From assembly GCF_001713355.1 (NCBI RefSeq), contig NZ_CP016448.1, positions 1,302,001 to 1,366,000 on the forward strand: DNA of 64,000 bases. Direction: 5' to 3'. The translations under genes were made by a program, and so were the position numbers. The notes under the pieces were generated by a model. It saw only the letters and a list, made by a program, of their open reading frames with translations, did no database searches and had not been told where the DNA came from. This document shows positions 7,948 through 15,274 of this stretch, in pieces. The stretch is from Methyloversatilis sp. RAC08. GTDB taxonomy: Bacteria > Pseudomonadota > Gammaproteobacteria > Burkholderiales > Rhodocyclaceae. How positions within the stretch are numbered: position 1 is the first letter of the stretch; each line of letters opens with the position of its first letter.

Positions 7948-9095
7948 TCTATCTCGACCACAACGCCACCACGCCGCCGTTGCCGGAAGTGATCGAAGCG
8001 GTGACCGAATGCCTGCGCAGCGGCTGGGGCAACCCTTCGTCGAAGCACGGCTTCGGTCAGCAGGCACGCAGCGCACTGGCGCAGGCACGCGCCGAAGTGG
8101 CGGCACTGGCCGGTGCGCAGCCGGTCGAGGTGGTGTTCACCAGCGGCGCCACCGAAGCCAATCACCACGCGCTCAGCGGTGCACTGGCCCGTTCCGGCGC
8201 AGCGCCGCGCGTGCTGCTGTCGGCAACCGAACACAGCGGCTTCATGAAGGCCGCAATGCGGCTTCGTGAAGTCGGCATCGCAGTCGAACTGCTGCCGGTG
8301 GATGGCGAGGGTCGCCTGCAGCCGGGCGCGCTGGCGACAGCGCTGGCCGAGCCCGCCGCCCTGCTGTCGGTGATGGCCGCCAACAATGAAACCGGCGTGC
8401 TGCAGCCGGTGGCCGACATCGCCGCGCAGGCGCGCGCCGCCGGCGTGCCCTTCCATGTCGACGCCACGCAGATGGCCGGCAAGCTGCCGCTCGACTTCGC
8501 CGGCTGGGGTGCCGACCTGATGTCGATGTCGGCACACAAGTTCGGCGGCCCGAAAGGTTGCGGCGCGCTGATCGTGCGCAAGGGTCTGAACTGGCCGCCG
8601 CTGTTGTCCGGCCAGCAGGAACGCGGCCGGCGCGGCGGCACCGAAAACATGCCGGGCATTGCCGGCTTCGCGGTGGCGGCACGGGCAGCCCGCGCAACGA
8701 TGCAGCCGGACGGGCTGCGCCTGGGCGCGCTGCGCGACACGCTCGAAGCCGCCCTGCGCGAAACGCTGCCCGGTCTGACCGTGTTCGGCGCAGCGGCCCC
8801 GCGACTGCCGAACACGCTGATGCTGGCCATCACCGGCCTGTCGGCCGACCGCGTACTCGACTGTCTGGAACGACAGGGCATCTTCGCCTCATCCGGCGCG
8901 GCCTGTTCGTCCGGCGGCACCGAAGCTTCGCACGTACTGCGCGCGATGGGCGTACCAGCCGCCGATGCGCTCGGCGCCGTGCGGCTGTCGCTCGGCCGTG
9001 GCAACGACGCGGAACAGATCGCCCGCGTCGTCCAGACGCTGTCCTCGCTCGCACCGCAACAGCCGTTGGCTGCCGCTGCAGCGACCACCCACTGA
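7944..9095 (+). CDS. nifS: Cysteine desulfurase NifS
   Basis: NifS is a PLP enzyme that takes sulfur from cysteine for nitrogenase Fe-S clusters. Visible landmarks over 383 residues are MIYLDHNATTPP at the start, TSGATEANHHAL, the HVDATQMAGK Asp, the PLP-lysine segment SMSAHKFGGPKGCGALI, GGTENMPGI and the active-site cysteine loop SSGAACSSGG. The ATG at 7944 overlaps the previous stop; the in-frame ATG at 7755 lies inside the previous gene and is rejected. NifS usually travels with NifU; here it is flanked by an unknown gene and nifT. Confidence 0.96.
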   Translation: MIYLDHNATTPPLPEVIEAVTECLRSGWGNPSSKHGFGQQARSALAQARAEVAALAGAQPVEVVFTSGATEANHHALSGALARSGAAPRVLLSATEHSGFMKAAMRLREVGIAVELLPVDGEGRLQPGALATALAEPAALLSVMAANNETGVLQPVADIAAQARAAGVPFHVDATQMAGKLPLDFAGWGADLMSMSAHKFGGPKGCGALIVRKGLNWPPLLSGQQERGRRGGTENMPGIAGFAVAARAARATMQPDGLRLGALRDTLEAALRETLPGLTVFGAAAPRLPNTLMLAITGLSADRVLDCLERQGIFASSGAACSSGGTEASHVLRAMGVPAADALGAVRLSLGRGNDAEQIARVVQTLSSLAPQQPLAAAAATTH

Positions 9096-9127
9096 ACATC
9101 GATGAACCATCCTGAACGGAGCCGGCA

Positions 9128-9343
9128 ATGAAAGTGATGATCCGCAAGAGCAGCAAGGGAGAACTGTCGCTCTACGTGCCGAAGAAGGACCTCGAAGAGC
9201 CGATCGTGCAGATGGAACGGCCCGACATGTGGGGCGGCCAGATCACGCTGGCCAACGGCTGGACGCTGGACCTGCCGGAGATGGCGGCCGACACGCGACT
9301 GCCGATCACCGTCGAGGCGAGGCTCACCGGGGGGCGCGACTGA
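9128..9343 (+). CDS. nifT: NifT/FixU family protein
   Basis: This 71-residue protein matches NifT/FixU: MKVMIRKSSKGELSLYVPKKDLEEPIV, then WGGQITLANGWTLDLPEM and LPITVEARLTG. NifT is small and conserved in nif operons; knockouts elsewhere show little phenotype and the function is not known. A GGAGCCGGCA stretch precedes the ATG. Confidence 0.93.
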   Translation: MKVMIRKSSKGELSLYVPKKDLEEPIVQMERPDMWGGQITLANGWTLDLPEMAADTRLPITVEARLTGGRD

Positions 9344-9344
9344 C

Positions 9345-9608
9345 ATGGGACTCGACGCCGAACAACTGACCGAGGTTGCCCGCATCACGCTCGCCGCCGC
9401 CAGCCTGCGCGAGGCGGTCGACGGCGTGCGCCGGGTCATTCCCGGCCTGCGCGCGTCGACCGTCGATGCCTTCGACATGCGCGGCGAAACGCCGGCGCTG
9501 CGTATCGGCGATCGCGACCTCTTCCTGATGCACACCGACGGCCACTGCTGGTCGGTGACCAGCGATCCGCTGGTCGCCGACGGCATCGTGCTGACGCAGA
9601 ACCCCTGA
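9345..9608 (+). CDS. Uncharacterised nif-operon protein, 87 aa (possibly DUF6129-like)
   Basis: An 87-residue protein beginning one base after nifT. It reads as two helices (LTEVARITLAAASLREAVDGVRRVIPGL) followed by a beta-rich part (ALRIGDRDLFLMHTDGHCWSVTSDP) with one Cys. I recall small genes of this sort after nifT in other diazotrophs, but I cannot name the family with confidence. Tight packing between nifT and the next gene supports a nif role. Confidence 0.72.
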   Translation: MGLDAEQLTEVARITLAAASLREAVDGVRRVIPGLRASTVDAFDMRGETPALRIGDRDLFLMHTDGHCWSVTSDPLVADGIVLTQNP

Positions 9609-9622
9609 CGCCGGAGACGCCC

Positions 9623-10771
9623 ATGGACAGCGACTGGATTCCACTTTCGATTGCCGACCTCGGCGCGCGCGAAGCGCAGCTGGTAGCGCAGGTCATGGGC
9701 TCGGGCCGGCTGTCCGGCGGTCCGATGGTCGAGGCGTTCGAATCGGTGTTTGCCGACCTGCATGCGCGCAAGTACGCGGTGGCCGTGTCGAGCGGCATGA
9801 TGGGTGCCTGGCTGGCACTGCGCGCGCTCGGCATCGGCCCCGGCGACGAGGTGATCGCCAGCGCCTACAGCTGGCACCACGTGGCCAACGCCATCGTGCA
9901 TGCCGGTGCGACACCGGTGCTGGCCGACATCGACTACTGGTCGGGTGCGGTCGCACCGCAGGCCGTTGCCGACGCCATCACGCCGCGCACGCGCGCCATC
10001 CTGGCCAACAACTGCAATGGTCATCCGGCGGCGTGGGCCGAACTGCGCGCACTGGCCGACCGGCACGCCATCGCGCTCATCGAGGATTCGACCGAAGCCA
10101 TCGGCTCGCGCTACATGGGCCAGCTGGTCGGCACTTTCGGCGACATGTCCGTCTTCGACTTTTCGCAGCCGCTGGCGCTGAACTGCGGCGAAGGCGGCAT
10201 GGTGCTGACCGACGACGCCCGCCTGGCCAGCGAACTGCGCTACCTGCGTTCGCATGCGCTGGCCGACCGCAATTCGGTGTCGGTCGGCAGCCGCGTGCCG
10301 CTGGCAGCCAACATGAGCGACATCGCGGCGGCCATCGGCATCGCGCAGGCCGAACGCATCGACGAAATCCATGCCCGGCGCAAGCAGGTCGAGGTCTGGT
10401 ACCACCAGCAGATGCAGACCTTCGAAGGCATCAAGCCGCCCTATCTGGCGCAGGACGTCGACGAGGTCCACTGGATGCTCTACGTCGTGCACCTGGGCAA
10501 GCGCTTCACGCTGAGCGCGCGCGCGCAACTGGTCGAGGACCTCGACACCGAAGCGATCGAGGTGGCCGCCTACTGCCGGCCACTGCACCACCAGTTCCAC
10601 TACCAGCAGTACGGCTACAAACGCGGCCAGCTCAAGAACACCGACCGCATCGGCGACCGCTCGCTGGCGCTGCCCTTCCACGGCTTCATCGAAGAGGACG
10701 AAGTGCGCTTCGTGGTGAAGACGCTGAAGGACGCGGCGACCAATGTCGGCGCCGGCGCCGCCATCTACTGA
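9623..10771 (+). CDS. DegT/DnrJ/EryC1/StrS-fold protein lacking the PLP lysine
   Basis: The 382-residue chain has the full sugar-aminotransferase fold: SGRLSGGPMVEAFE, AVSSGMMGAWLALRALGIGPGDEVI, PVLADID, the pyridine-binding Asp in ALIEDSTEAIGS and GEGGMVLTDD. The Schiff-base lysine normally sits four residues after the second F in the F-S-F-x-x-x-K-N motif; here the matching stretch is FDFSQPLALNCGEGG, with Leu184 in place of Lys (codon CTG). Ordinary transaminase chemistry is therefore unlikely. It could bind PLP or another ligand without forming an internal aldimine, or act as a structural partner. It lies between nifT and the SIR2-like gene in the nifB operon. Confidence 0.85.
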   Translation: MDSDWIPLSIADLGAREAQLVAQVMGSGRLSGGPMVEAFESVFADLHARKYAVAVSSGMMGAWLALRALGIGPGDEVIASAYSWHHVANAIVHAGATPVLADIDYWSGAVAPQAVADAITPRTRAILANNCNGHPAAWAELRALADRHAIALIEDSTEAIGSRYMGQLVGTFGDMSVFDFSQPLALNCGEGGMVLTDDARLASELRYLRSHALADRNSVSVGSRVPLAANMSDIAAAIGIAQAERIDEIHARRKQVEVWYHQQMQTFEGIKPPYLAQDVDEVHWMLYVVHLGKRFTLSARAQLVEDLDTEAIEVAAYCRPLHHQFHYQQYGYKRGQLKNTDRIGDRSLALPFHGFIEEDEVRFVVKTLKDAATNVGAGAAIY

Positions 10772-10798
10772 ACCCGACGCATCGCTCAAGGACCCATC

Positions 10799-11641
10799 AT
10801 GACCCGCACTCTCACCGACCTGCCCGCCGAACTCGAACAGGGCCTGCGCGCCGGCCGCATCGTGCCCTACCTGGGCCAGCACGTACTGTCGCTGGTACCC
10901 GATTACGCGGTGCCCGGTTCGCCCGACGCACTGGTTGCGCTGCTCACGGCGAAGGTATCGGTGCCGCACAAGATCCGCGGCCGACTTACCCAGGCGGCGC
11001 AGTTCATCGAGAACTTCAAGCACCGCAAGACGCTGGTCGACCAGATGAATACCGCATTCGCTGCGGCGCCGCACTACTCGGCCATGCACAGCTGGCTGGC
11101 TTCGCTCGGCGTGCCACTGATCGTCGACACCTGGTACGACGAAGCGATGGCGGCGGCGCTGCAGGCGGCGGGCGTCAAGTGGGGCGAGGTGCAGGGTCTG
11201 TCGCAATCGGAACACTTCGGCACGTGGACCGGCTGGTACGACAGCGACGGCAATCCGCTGCCCGACCGCACGCCTGACTGGCAGACCATCCTGTACAAGC
11301 CGATCGGTGGCAGCAGCCCGGCCGGCAACTACCTGGTGTCCGATTCCGACTATGTCGAGGTACTGACGGAGATCGACATCCAGACGCCGATTCCGGCCGA
11401 GATCCAGGCATTGCGCAGCGGCCGCCACTTCCTGTTCATCGGCTGCCGCTTCAACGACCAGCTCACACGCACCTTCGCACGCCAGATCATGAAGCGTTCG
11501 AGCGACACGCACTGGGCGCTGCTATCCGAGGAGCCGACGCGCATGGAAGCGAAGTTCCTGGCGGAGCAGAACATCACCCGCATCGACATGTCGCTGGCCG
11601 AATTCGCGACACGCGTGGCCCCGCTCAGCGAAGCCGCCTGA
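10799..11641 (+). CDS. SIR2-like domain protein of the nifB operon
   Basis: A 280-residue protein starting with LRAGRIVPYLGQHVLSL, which resembles the first nucleotide-binding turn of SIR2-like folds, and containing RHFLFIGCRFNDQLTRTFARQI, like the G-x-S/R-x-x-D segment of the SIR2_2 domain. Between them is GVKWGEVQGLSQSEHFGTWTGWYD, which I do not see in classical sirtuins. There is no zinc-binding Cys4 module, so ordinary protein deacetylation is doubtful; NAD or ADP-ribose binding or hydrolysis is a possible role (inference). The operon position after the DegT-like gene suggests that the two work together. Confidence 0.75.
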   Translation: MTRTLTDLPAELEQGLRAGRIVPYLGQHVLSLVPDYAVPGSPDALVALLTAKVSVPHKIRGRLTQAAQFIENFKHRKTLVDQMNTAFAAAPHYSAMHSWLASLGVPLIVDTWYDEAMAAALQAAGVKWGEVQGLSQSEHFGTWTGWYDSDGNPLPDRTPDWQTILYKPIGGSSPAGNYLVSDSDYVEVLTEIDIQTPIPAEIQALRSGRHFLFIGCRFNDQLTRTFARQIMKRSSDTHWALLSEEPTRMEAKFLAEQNITRIDMSLAEFATRVAPLSEAA

Positions 11642-11675
11642 TTCTTCACCCCTCACATAAAAGGAGAAACACCCC

Positions 11676-11972
11676 ATGGCCACCCTCACCATCATGCCGT
11701 CCGGGCGTACCAGCGAAGTTGCCGCCGGCACCACGCTGCTGGCCGCCATTCTGGCCGCCGGCGAAAAGCTGGTCAGCAAGTGCGAAGGCGAAGCGAAATG
11801 CGGCGAATGCCACGTCGCCATCAATGAAGGACGCAAGAGCCTGTCGAAGATCCAGCGCGCCGAGAACGCGAAGCTCGACGAAATCGTCGGCGTCAGTTCC
11901 AAGTCGCGCCTGGCCTGTCAGGCCCAGATGGGCGAAGAGAACGTGACCGTGGAAATCCTCAGCTTCGTCTGA
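11676..11972 (+). CDS. [2Fe-2S] ferredoxin, nif-linked
   Basis: A 98-residue ferredoxin with ligands C36-x5-C42-x2-C45 and C81, in SKCEGEAKCGECHVAIN and RLACQAQMG. The C-x5-C-x2-C-x35-C spacing is that of bacterial (adrenodoxin/Isc-like) [2Fe-2S] ferredoxins, not plant-type ones. A strong AAGGAG lies just upstream of the ATG. Its likely part is electron supply to nitrogenase assembly or to the enzymes encoded beside it; the partner is unknown. Confidence 0.92.
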   Translation: MATLTIMPSGRTSEVAAGTTLLAAILAAGEKLVSKCEGEAKCGECHVAINEGRKSLSKIQRAENAKLDEIVGVSSKSRLACQAQMGEENVTVEILSFV

Positions 11973-12004
11973 ACCTCTCAAGAACCGATTACAGGAAGAA
12001 CATC

Positions 12005-12238
12005 ATGAGCTATGACCTCATCAAGACCGAACGCGGCCTGTGCCTCGGCAACCGCACCGGCCTGAACGGCAAGTGCAATGGCCAGACATTTCGCTGCGAA
12101 TGCGGTCAGGTCGGCTGCCGTCAAACCTACGACGACGCCTGTACCGGCCAGGCCTTTTCGGCCGGCTGGCGCTGCGTGAAGTGCGGCGCCGTCGGCAAGG
12201 TCGAAGCGCTGAACTTCGAGAACCGCATCGGCGCCTGA
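12005..12238 (+). CDS. Small Cys-rich nif-operon protein, 77 aa
   Basis: Unrecognised family. It has eight cysteines (C13, C24, C31, C33, C38, C46, C57, C60) in 77 residues, with CNGQTFRCECGQVGC in the first half and RCVKCG near the end, so binding of zinc or an Fe-S cluster is likely. AGGAAG precedes the ATG. It follows the [2Fe-2S] ferredoxin gene by 32 bp. Confidence 0.78.
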   Translation: MSYDLIKTERGLCLGNRTGLNGKCNGQTFRCECGQVGCRQTYDDACTGQAFSAGWRCVKCGAVGKVEALNFENRIGA

Positions 12239-12241
12239 ACC

Positions 12242-12613
12242 TTGCCCGATGCCCTGTTCAGTGCTGCATCGCTGGCGATTCTCGAAGAGGCCTGCGGTGG
12301 CGTGCTCATTCTCGGCGAGGGTCTCGAGCGTGACGAATTCCTGCGCTCGAGGCTGACCCGGGCAGAGATCTGCCGCCAGTTGCGCATCATTGTCGACTGC
12401 CTGCAGTGCCTGCCCGCCGACGCGCGTACGCGGCTGCCCGAACTGGACCGGGACGGCTGGGATCTCACCGCCCGCGCGCTTGCCGGCGGCCCGGGGACCG
12501 ACGACGCCCTGTGGTTCGCGGTCGGTTCGCTCGTGCCCGCCACGCTGATGTGGCTGCGCGTCTATCGCCAGGAACAGCCCGCGCTGTTCGCCTTCACCGC
12601 ATGCCCCGATTGA
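12242..12613 (+). CDS. Uncharacterised nif-operon protein, probable TTG start
   Basis: The frame opens at TTG 12242, three bases after the stop of the Cys-rich gene, and gives 123 residues. The visible segments LTRAEICRQLRIIVDCLQCLPADARTRLPELD and DALWFAVGSLVPATLMWLRVYR look like an all-helical domain. No family recognised. If the TTG is not used, an internal GTG near 12300 would shorten the protein. It is the last gene of the nifB operon; a REP cluster follows at once. Confidence 0.65.
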   Translation: MPDALFSAASLAILEEACGGVLILGEGLERDEFLRSRLTRAEICRQLRIIVDCLQCLPADARTRLPELDRDGWDLTARALAGGPGTDDALWFAVGSLVPATLMWLRVYRQEQPALFAFTACPD

Positions 12614-12637
12614 CGGCACTTCGGTCGCCGGCCGGGT

Positions 12638-12850
12638 GTTGGGCATCGCTGCGCTCACCCCAACCTACGATATGCGCCAGGCTCGCAGGTTGGGGTGAGC
12701 GCAGCGATGCCCAACAAGCCACGAGCACACGGCCAAACCGCCCACCACACCGTACGTTGCGGTGCGCGCAGCGACACCCGACAAGCGCGGCGAAACGCAC
12801 GCACCGCGCCTCACCCCTCGTAGGTTGGGGTGAGCGCAGCGATGCCCAAC
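12638..12850. repeat. Cluster of four REP copies
   Basis: Three good copies of the family 5'-GTAGGTTGGGGTGAGCG...GATGCCCAAC lie at 12638-12668 (reverse), 12685-12715 (forward, GCAG start) and 12820-12850 (forward). A decayed forward copy is at 12752-12782. The first two form an inverted pair 16 bp apart that would fold into one long hairpin in the transcript at the 3' end of the nifB operon. The region contains no gene. Confidence 0.9.
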
Positions 12851-12860
12851 AAGTGCAGCG

Positions 12861-13136
12861 TCAGAAATGCATCCACTGCGGCTCGTCGTCGCCGATGGTG
12901 ATGCAGGCACTCACCAGCCGGCCGGCGTCGTCATAGGTATACAGATGGCTCATTTCGACTTCGCCGTACACGCGCTTCTCGCAACGCAGCATGCGCCCGG
13001 CGTCATCGTAGGAGGCGACGAAATAGGTGTTGCGGTTGCTCAGCGCGTCGGCTGCCAGTTCTTCGGCGAACTGCAGCGGCAGCTTCACGCCGCGATAGGT
13101 CAGGAAGTAGCGTTGCAGCGTGGTCGTGGCATTCAT
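12861..13136 (-). CDS. Uncharacterised small protein, 91 aa
   Basis: A 91-residue protein starting MNATTTLQRYFLTYRGVKLPL, with two similar phrases, NTYFVASYDDAGRMLRCEKRVYGEVE and HLYTYDDAGRLVSACITI, that look like a beta-sheet duplication with a 'Y-D-D-A-G-R' turn. Family not recognised. It is divergent from a 55-residue gene at 13181, with only 44 bp between starts, and the pair is framed by REP clusters on both sides. Its presence among nif genes suggests but does not prove a nif role. Confidence 0.7.
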   Translation of the reverse strand: MNATTTLQRYFLTYRGVKLPLQFAEELAADALSNRNTYFVASYDDAGRMLRCEKRVYGEVEMSHLYTYDDAGRLVSACITIGDDEPQWMHF

Positions 13137-13180
13137 GTCACGTCGTCGCCACTGTCGTCAAGTGAAGGGAGTCGCCCGCG

Positions 13181-13348
13181 ATGAATGTCGGACAACTGAT
13201 GGAGAAACTGCGCACGCTGCCATCCGAGGCGACCGTGCTGCTCGAGAGCGACGAGGGATACTCGCCGCTGGGCGGCATCGATGTGCAGCACAACGACAAT
13301 GGTCTGCCGGACGAGGCGGTGCTGCAGCCGGACATGACGCCCGACTGA
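13181..13348 (+). CDS. Small acidic protein, 55 aa
   Basis: ATG 13181 is preceded by GTGAAGGGAG at 13 bases and opens a 55-codon frame ending TGA at 13346-13348. The product begins MNVGQLMEKLRTLPSEATVLL and continues SDEGYSPLGGID; it is acidic, with one helix and a loop. I do not recognise a family. Codon use is like the neighbours', which supports coding. A REP pair follows 29 bp after the stop. Confidence 0.6.
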   Translation: MNVGQLMEKLRTLPSEATVLLESDEGYSPLGGIDVQHNDNGLPDEAVLQPDMTPD

Positions 13349-13377
13349 GCAGTCGGTACGGCTTTTTCGGGGGGATT

Positions 13378-13456
13378 GTTGGGCATCGCTGCGCTCACCC
13401 CAACCTACCGGGGCTGGTGCATATCGTAGGTTGGGGTGAGCGCAGCGATGCCCAAC
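13378..13456. repeat. Inverted REP pair
   Basis: A reverse copy at 13378-13408 and a forward copy at 13426-13456 of the 31-bp REP are separated by 17 bp. Both match the family consensus exactly, including the GTAG end. The pair lies between two convergent genes (the 55-residue gene and nifO), the usual place for such bidirectional stem-loops. Confidence 0.93.
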
Positions 13457-13515
13457 ACCCCAAGCTCGAACATGCGGGGACGGACAATTCGAGCGCACGA
13501 TTGATGCGCCCCCGG

Positions 13516-13947
13516 TCACGGTGCCGCACACCCGCCTTCGCTCATGCCGGCAGCACAGCCTTCCGACTGCGCGCGAGAGCGCTGCGCCGCTTGACTGTCG
13601 AGCCCGACCCACGCGTCCACGACGGCTGGATCGAAGCCCACCCGGCGTTCGTCGCCGACCTGCATCAGCGGCCGCCGGATCAGCAGCGGTTCGGCCAGCA
13701 GCAGCGCGAGCGCCGTGTCGCGATCGACCGCTTCCGGCACGACTTCGCCCGACTTCACGCGCGGGGCGGCGCGATTGAACCAGTCGGCAACCGGCAGCGG
13801 AGCGAGCCATGCGAGCAGGGCGTCGGCCGTCCACGGCTCGGCGAGCAGGCTGCGCACGTCCAGCGTGTGGCCGGCGTCGAGCAGCCACTGCTTCTGCTTC
13901 GCGTTGCCGCCGCAGCCGGGTTTTTCGAAGAAGACGATGTGACTCAT
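13516..13947 (-). CDS. nifO: ArsC-like nitrogenase-associated protein NifO
   Basis: This 143-residue protein begins MSHIVFFEKPGCGGNAKQKQWL, the thioredoxin-fold start of ArsC/Spx-like proteins with a single Cys in place of the usual arsenate-reductase loop. It continues with the RSLLAEPWTADALLAWL and LLIRRPLMQVGDERRVGFD segments of the nitrogenase-associated (NifO) subfamily. In Azotobacter, NifO affects molybdenum use for nitrogenase. The last 25 residues (ending GMSEGGCAAP) are a variable tail with two further cysteines. It is the last gene of the leftward globin - unknown - nifO set. Confidence 0.85.
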   Translation of the reverse strand: MSHIVFFEKPGCGGNAKQKQWLLDAGHTLDVRSLLAEPWTADALLAWLAPLPVADWFNRAAPRVKSGEVVPEAVDRDTALALLLAEPLLIRRPLMQVGDERRVGFDPAVVDAWVGLDSQAAQRSRAQSEGCAAGMSEGGCAAP

Positions 13948-13988
13948 GGCAATGCACGCGCCCGGCGCTGCCGCCGGGCGCAGTCGCG

Positions 13989-14582
13989 TCAGACCGGGCG
14001 GTTCTCGTACAGGTTGCGGATCGGACCCATCAGCTTCAGGCCTTCTTCGAACGTGATTTCCGGGAACTTGCCGGTGAACTTGAGTGCGGCGTCGGCCACG
14101 GCATCGACCTTGCCGGCAGTGTCGAACTTCTTCAGTTCGGTCTTTTCCAGATAGAGCAGTTCGAGCAGCTCGTTGTACACCGTCGCCTCGTCGATCGGCA
14201 GGATGTAGAAGGTCGCGCCGCCGTACTGCACCTGGTACTTCTTCGACAGGTCGATGTTGTCGCAGAACAGGAAGTACTTGCCGGTCGGCGACAGCGCCTC
14301 GCCGAGCACGTCGGCCAGCAACTTCAGGTATTCGAACGACAGCAGGAAGCCGGTCAGGAAGGGGATCTGCTGCTCGCCCTCGTGCGCGGCGGCGATGACC
14401 TGGTCCATGCTGATTTCCGGCGGACGCGCCTCGTCGGCGAACTGCTGCGCGAACTTCAGCGCGATGTCGCCGCGGAAGCCGACCCGATCGGCCTTGTGGG
14501 TCGGTCCCTTGAAGACGGCATTGAGCATCCGCTTCTCGTTTTCCAGCGTGGCAAATGCGGAGCTAGCTATGGTGATGCTCAT
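13989..14582 (-). CDS. Uncharacterised protein between truncated haemoglobin and nifO, 197 aa
   Basis: From ATG 14582, with AGGGGAACCACC just upstream, this 197-residue protein begins MSITIASSAFATLENEKRML. It contains IPFLTGFLLSFEYLKLLADVL, YFLFCDNIDLSKKYQVQYGGATFYILP and a C-terminal KLMGPIRNLYEN. There is no signal peptide or clear membrane segment and only one Cys. I cannot assign a family. Its start overlaps the globin gene end by 20 bases, so it is coupled to a haem protein and probably shares its sigma-54 promoter, implying expression when nitrogen is being fixed. Confidence 0.8.
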   Translation of the reverse strand: MSITIASSAFATLENEKRMLNAVFKGPTHKADRVGFRGDIALKFAQQFADEARPPEISMDQVIAAAHEGEQQIPFLTGFLLSFEYLKLLADVLGEALSPTGKYFLFCDNIDLSKKYQVQYGGATFYILPIDEATVYNELLELLYLEKTELKKFDTAGKVDAVADAALKFTGKFPEITFEEGLKLMGPIRNLYENRPV

Positions 14583-15030
14583 GGTGGTTCCCCTGATCAT
14601 TGCGGATGAAATCCGCGGTCTTGAAAAAAGCCTGCTCGAGCTGCTGCCGCAACGCGGCATCGTTCACGACTTCCTGCAGCGCCTGTCGCATGCAGTCCAT
14701 CCAGGCATCCCGTTCGGCAGAGCCGATCGGAAATGCCAGGTGTTTGCGGCGCAGCCGCGGATGACCGCGTTCGGTCGAATAGCGCTGCGGACCGCCGGTC
14801 CACTCGACCAGGTAGTTCACCAGTATCTGGCGCACCGATCGAAGGTCGTCCGGATGCATTGCACGGATGCCGGCGGCCGCCGGCTGCGTGCTCATGTGGT
14901 GATAGAAGCGCTCCACCAGACGTTCGATGGCGGCTTCGCCACCGATGCGGTCGAAGTGGGGATTGCCGCCGGCAGCGGTTGAGCTGACCGAGGGGGCGAC
15001 AGGCTTGGCTGCAGGCGGGCGGGTGTTCAT
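14563..15030 (-). CDS. Group II-type truncated haemoglobin
   Basis: This 155-residue protein has the 2-on-2 globin pattern: FDRIGGEAAIERLVERFYHHM at the start of the globin, AAGIRAMHP, then WTGGPQRYSTERGHPRLRRKHLAFPIG, where the His of RRKH is the proximal haem ligand, and DAWMDCMRQAL with the group II G-helix Trp. About 30 residues rich in Pro/Ala precede the fold. The ATG at 15030 is preferred over 15060 because the predicted sigma-54 transcript starts near 15052. Group II globins bind O2 and NO; in a nif cluster, a role in oxygen or NO handling near nitrogenase is likely but inferred. Confidence 0.9.
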   Translation of the reverse strand: MNTRPPAAKPVAPSVSSTAAGGNPHFDRIGGEAAIERLVERFYHHMSTQPAAAGIRAMHPDDLRSVRQILVNYLVEWTGGPQRYSTERGHPRLRRKHLAFPIGSAERDAWMDCMRQALQEVVNDAALRQQLEQAFFKTADFIRNDQGNHHEHHHS

Positions 15031-15062
15031 GGCATCGGCTACGCAGGTGGGTGCAGGCATAC

Positions 15063-15078
15063 AGCAAGCCCCGTACCC
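15063..15078 (-). promoter_or_regulatory. Sigma-54 promoter of the globin gene
   Basis: On the minus strand the site reads GGGTACGGGGCTTGCT: GG-N10-GC with a perfect TTGCT at -12 and only two departures from TGGCACG-N4-TTGCT. The predicted start near 15052 gives a leader of 22 bases to the ATG at 15030. The perfect NifA box at 15179-15194 lies about 100 bp upstream and is shared with nifH. Confidence 0.75.
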
Positions 15079-15178
15079 GCTCGCTGCCTGAAGCGCCGAA
15101 TGCCCGCCTGCATGCCGTTTGCAGCATTCACGACAGACCTTGCACCGACCCGGCCATTCCACACAGCCCTGCGCCGAA

Positions 15179-15194
15179 TGTCGTGTTTGTCACA
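15179..15194. promoter_or_regulatory. NifA upstream activator site (shared)
   Basis: TGTCGTGTTTGTCACA is an exact TGT-N10-ACA site. It lies 81 bp before the nifH -24 element on one side and about 100 bp before the globin -24 element on the other, so one palindromic site could serve both promoters. Confidence 0.9.
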
Positions 15195-15274
15195 TCCGTC
15201 CGTCCACCGTACAGACCACGGCACGACGCCACGAAACGGCGTGTGGGAAGGCTTTGGGGGATGTTGAACGCGAG

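Noticed and set aside
8162-11512. Open frame of 1116 codons on the minus strand across nifS to the SIR2-like gene
   Set aside because: It is antisense to well-recognised genes, has no family features, and arises from codon bias in G+C-rich DNA.
15030-15060. Earlier ATG at 15060 for the truncated haemoglobin
   Set aside because: It lies upstream of the predicted sigma-54 transcript start near 15052 and would not be in the message.
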